Source: Hyphomicrobiales bacterium
GTDB taxonomy: Bacteria > Pseudomonadota > Alphaproteobacteria > Rhizobiales > Xanthobacteraceae
Length of the DNA: 64,000 nt
Assembly (NCBI GenBank): GCA_013911975.1
Contig: JACESF010000005.1
Span: forward strand, 1 to 64,000
Direction of reading: 5' to 3'
Below the pieces are notes generated by a model. It made no database searches. It was not told the DNA's origin and worked only from the letters and a program-made list of their open reading frames with translations. Shown here piece after piece: positions 61,649 through 64,000 of the stretch (position 1 is the stretch's first letter; each line of letters opens with the position of its first letter). The position numbers and the translations under genes are program-made.

Positions 61649-63094
61649 ATGGCCAATCTGGACGGCGCGGCTCGCGCGCCGGCCCTGAGTCCGGCTGCGC
61701 CGGTTCAGGATGCCACCCAAACCGCCCCCAAGGGGCATGGCATCTCCTTCGGTGAGGCCTGCCGTGTCTGGGCGCGCGTCGCCGCCCTCAGCTTCGGCGG
61801 GCCGGCCGGGCAGATCGCCATCATGCATCGCATCCTGGTGGAGGAGAAGCGCTGGATCGGCGAGGAACGCTTCCTCCACGCCCTCAATTACTGCACCCTT
61901 TTGCCCGGCCCCGAGGCTCAGCAACTCGCCATCTATATCGGCTGGCTTCTCCACCGCACCAAGGGCGGCCTCGTCGCTGGTACCCTGTTCGTCCTGCCCG
62001 GCATGATCGCCATCATGGCGCTGAGCTGGATCTACGTGCTCTTCGGCAAAGTGCTCGCGGTGCAGGCGCTGTTCTTCGGCCTGAAAGCGGCAGTGCTCGC
62101 CATCGTGCTTGAGGCGGTGTCCCGTGTCGGCAAAAGGGCACTAAGGAACAAGGTGATGGTGGCCCTCGCCGCCAGCGCCTTCATCGCGCTCTTCCTGTTC
62201 CAGGTGCCGTTCCCGCTGGTGGTGCTCACCGCCGGCATCATCGGCTATTTCGGCGGGCGGGCGGGGCTCACGGCGTTCCAGCCGGGAAAGGGGCATGCAA
62301 AACTCGGTGCGACGCTGGTGGCCGACGCCGACACGGCCCTCGGAGAGGAAATCCCTGACCATGCCCGGCCACCGGCCAGCTGGTCTCACAAGATCGGCAC
62401 CGTCCTCCTCGCCCTGTGGCTGGTGCCGGTGGCTGCGCTCGTGCTCCTGCTTGGCCCAGGGCACGCCTTCAGCGATATCGCGGTGTTCTTTTCCAAGATG
62501 GCGGTGGTCACCTTCGGCGGCGCCTATGCGGTGCTCGCTTATGTGGCCCAGCAGGCAGTAGACACTTACGGTTGGCTGAAGCCGGGCGAGATGCTGGACG
62601 GCCTCGGCATGGCCGAAACGACGCCCGGGCCGCTGATCATGGTGGTGCAGTTTGTGGGCTTCCTCGGCGCCTACCGCGATCCCGGCAGCCTTCCCCCCCT
62701 TCTGGCCGGCACCCTCGGCGGACTGCTCACCACCTGGGTCACCTTCGTGCCCTGCTTCCTGTGGATCTTCATCGGCGCGCCCTACGTGGAGACACTGCGC
62801 AGCAACAAGGCGCTCTCCGCGGCGCTGGCAGCCATCACGGCAGCCGTGGTGGGAGTGATCCTCAATCTCGCCATCTGGTTCGCCATGCATGTGCTGTTCA
62901 GCCAGGTCGCCACGGTGAGCGCGTTGGGGCTGGAACTAGACCTGCCGGTACTCTCCTCGATCCGCCCGGCCTCGGCGATCCTCACCCTTGCCGCCATCAT
63001 CGCCATGTTCCGTTTCCGCTTCGGAGTGCTGACGGTGCTCGTAGGTTGCTCTGCGCTGGGGCTGCTCTACGCGCTCGCGGGCGGCGTAGGGTAG
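61649..63094 (+). CDS. chrA: Chromate transporter ChrA, island copy
   Basis: A 481-residue CHR-family exporter with two tandem domains. Domain 1 has ALSFGGPAGQIAIMHRILVE near residue 47 and NYCTLLPGPEAQQLAIYIGW near 80. Domain 2 has AVVTFGGAYAVLAYVAQQAV near 290 and GLGMAETTPGPLIMVVQFVG near 320. About 12 membrane helices are likely. The ATG at 61649 has AAGGAGG 6 bases upstream. Its pairing with chrB marks it as the induced resistance pump, unlike the lone chromosomal chrA at 12.5 kb. Confidence 0.94.
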   Translation: MANLDGAARAPALSPAAPVQDATQTAPKGHGISFGEACRVWARVAALSFGGPAGQIAIMHRILVEEKRWIGEERFLHALNYCTLLPGPEAQQLAIYIGWLLHRTKGGLVAGTLFVLPGMIAIMALSWIYVLFGKVLAVQALFFGLKAAVLAIVLEAVSRVGKRALRNKVMVALAASAFIALFLFQVPFPLVVLTAGIIGYFGGRAGLTAFQPGKGHAKLGATLVADADTALGEEIPDHARPPASWSHKIGTVLLALWLVPVAALVLLLGPGHAFSDIAVFFSKMAVVTFGGAYAVLAYVAQQAVDTYGWLKPGEMLDGLGMAETTPGPLIMVVQFVGFLGAYRDPGSLPPLLAGTLGGLLTTWVTFVPCFLWIFIGAPYVETLRSNKALSAALAAITAAVVGVILNLAIWFAMHVLFSQVATVSALGLELDLPVLSSIRPASAILTLAAIIAMFRFRFGVLTVLVGCSALGLLYALAGGVG

Positions 63095-63531
63095 TGTTGC
63101 CCCGGCCGTGTCGGCGACCGGGGAATGGCGATATAACTGTGGTTCATCTGGGAGTTGGCTGGACGCTCCGCCCAGCCCTACGAGCCCGCAGGAGGCATCC
63201 ACTGCACCCGGATGCCCTGCACCTCATGGCGCAAAAAGATGCCGTACAACTCATGTTGACCCATATCGGCCTCTCGATCGCATTTTTAGCAATGTCGGCG
63301 TTGCGACCCATCTCGGCTATTGATCTGTTAACGTCCTCGGCCCAAAAGCAGACATTGCCAGTCGAGGCATCTCGGCACCTTTGCGCCAGAAGCGAATGTT
63401 GAGCGTCCGCCACAAAGCGGACCTGTCATTTGGCAAAGCTGCTTCTGCCGCGAGGCCAAGCCGCAGCGCGCGTGGTCGTTAAGGGCGTCTAAGTGTATTT
63501 GGGACGACAGCAGCGAGGGAAGGGCTCGGGT
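63095..63531. other. Intergenic region with degenerate rhizobial-type repeat
   Basis: About 440 bases with no convincing gene. The part from about 63,340 to 63,450 carries words such as AAAAGCAGACATTG and CAAAGCGGACCTG that recall a repeat found in many copies in Bradyrhizobium-type genomes, which yields short spurious frames. A weak GC hairpin (CCCCGG / CCGGGG, 63,100-63,123) just after chrA may be a terminator. Confidence 0.4.
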
Positions 63532-64000
63532 CTAGGCGACCGCGTTCCCTCGCTGCTGCACGTGCGTCTCGACCATGAATGTCGCCATGGCGCCTGCCAT
63601 GTTAACTGCTAGTGCCGCGTGGCGGGCCGAAGGTTTAACGCGGATCTTGCCGCCAGGGGCGTGAGCGTCGGAGAACCGGTTGCGGAGTGTGCCGATGCCG
63701 TTGACTAGGTTCATTGCACCGCCGAGGATCATCTTGATCGGCTCCTCAACGTGCTGGTCTGGCGCCATGTTGAGCTCGCGAGCCGCCAAGCCGTACAGCT
63801 TAGGCAGGTCGTCCTTATGGCCGTATGGTATCTCTCGTTCGTCCAGCACTCGCTTGCAGACGGTTTCGAGCAGAGTGCGCGCGACCGTGATTGCACCTTC
63901 CGGATCGGCCGCCCGGCGGGACAAGGCCTTGGCCCACACCGCATGCACGCCGTTGGCGTCGAAAGATGCCAATGCGTCGCCGGCGACGGCGTCGATAGGT
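63532..64000 (-). CDS. Abortive infection family protein (Abi_C domain), 5' end outside window
   Basis: The C-terminal 155 or so residues of a protein matching the Abi C-terminal domain: GAITVARTLLETVCKRVLDE, then GHKDDLPKLYGLAARELNMA and GIGTLRNRFSDAHAPGG. The Arg/Asp-His pattern RNRFSDAH is typical of this HEPN-like fold, which often acts as an RNase in phage defence. The frame stays open to the right edge, so the true start is beyond the window; a TTG at 63970-63972 is internal. It lies next to the metal cargo and may be part of a defence module. Confidence 0.78.
   Translation of the reverse strand, partial: PIDAVAGDALASFDANGVHAVWAKALSRRAADPEGAITVARTLLETVCKRVLDEREIPYGHKDDLPKLYGLAARELNMAPDQHVEEPIKMILGGAMNLVNGIGTLRNRFSDAHAPGGKIRVKPSARHAALAVNMAGAMATFMVETHVQQRGNAVA

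Noticed and set aside
1..64000. CRISPR arrays, rRNA genes and insertion sequences
   Set aside because: No regularly spaced repeats of array type, no rRNA sequence and no transposase gene were seen in the window.

Overview
The window is high-GC DNA from an alphaproteobacterium of the Hyphomicrobiales, most likely the Xanthobacteraceae. This is inferred from an ExoR homologue, a PopZ-family protein, the dgt-argS-SPOR gene block, a protein-isoaspartate methyltransferase next to a TolC-type protein, and rhizobial-type dispersed repeats. No 16S rRNA gene is present, so the genus is not fixed.

Region 1 (1 to about 27,870) is ordinary chromosome. It holds a photolyase fragment at the left edge, glutaminase, a DUF2087 protein, an alpha/beta hydrolase, tRNA-Asn, an MsbA-like ABC exporter, tRNA-Cys, a small exported protein, an isoaspartate methyltransferase-like protein, TolC, PopZ, valS, a chromosomal chromate transporter, exoR, exonuclease III, an AlgI/AlgJ-type polysaccharide acetylation pair, an ErpA-type iron-sulfur carrier, dgt, argS, a SPOR protein, a DUF815 ATPase, a secreted protein of unknown function, a TauE/SafE exporter and dusA.

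Region 2 (about 27,870 to beyond 64,000) is an integrative and conjugative element inserted at the 5' end of dusA. Its tyrosine integrase lies directly against dusA. After it come a complete type III restriction-modification pair on the opposite strand, DUF932 and ParB-like genes that share a duplicated hairpin leader, a Toprim primase-like gene, a DUF2493 gene, a FitAB/VapBC toxin-antitoxin pair, small conserved element genes, an XRE repressor, and a DUF6499-DUF2285 regulator split by a frameshift. A tightly coupled block follows: HTH, repA, parA, RHH, DUF2840, traF and slt, then the relaxase, traG and a CopG-like gene. This order resembles the Tn4371-like backbone. The 3' end of repA carries three iteron-like repeats, DnaA-box-like sequences and an AT-rich stretch. 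An IncP-type nic sequence next to a small inverted repeat lies just upstream of the relaxase gene. The trb mating-pair genes are not in the window and may lie to its right.

Region 3 (52.8 to 63.1 kb) is metal-resistance cargo after traG. One block looks like nickel/cobalt handling: an anchor protein, a HupE/UreJ protein, a His-rich exported protein, a CsoR/RcnR-family repressor with an operator-like palindrome, two NicO-type exporters, an NreB-like MFS protein and a small YqaA-like membrane protein. The other is chromate resistance: an MFS protein, a stand-alone ChrB C-domain protein, full ChrB and ChrA. At the right edge is part of an Abi_C (abortive infection) gene.

The most interesting non-coding signals are the two matching hairpin leaders with wobble-conserving changes (33.76 and 35.12 kb), the candidate replication origin inside repA, the candidate oriT at 48.29 kb, and the repeat cluster at the integrase/dusA junction.
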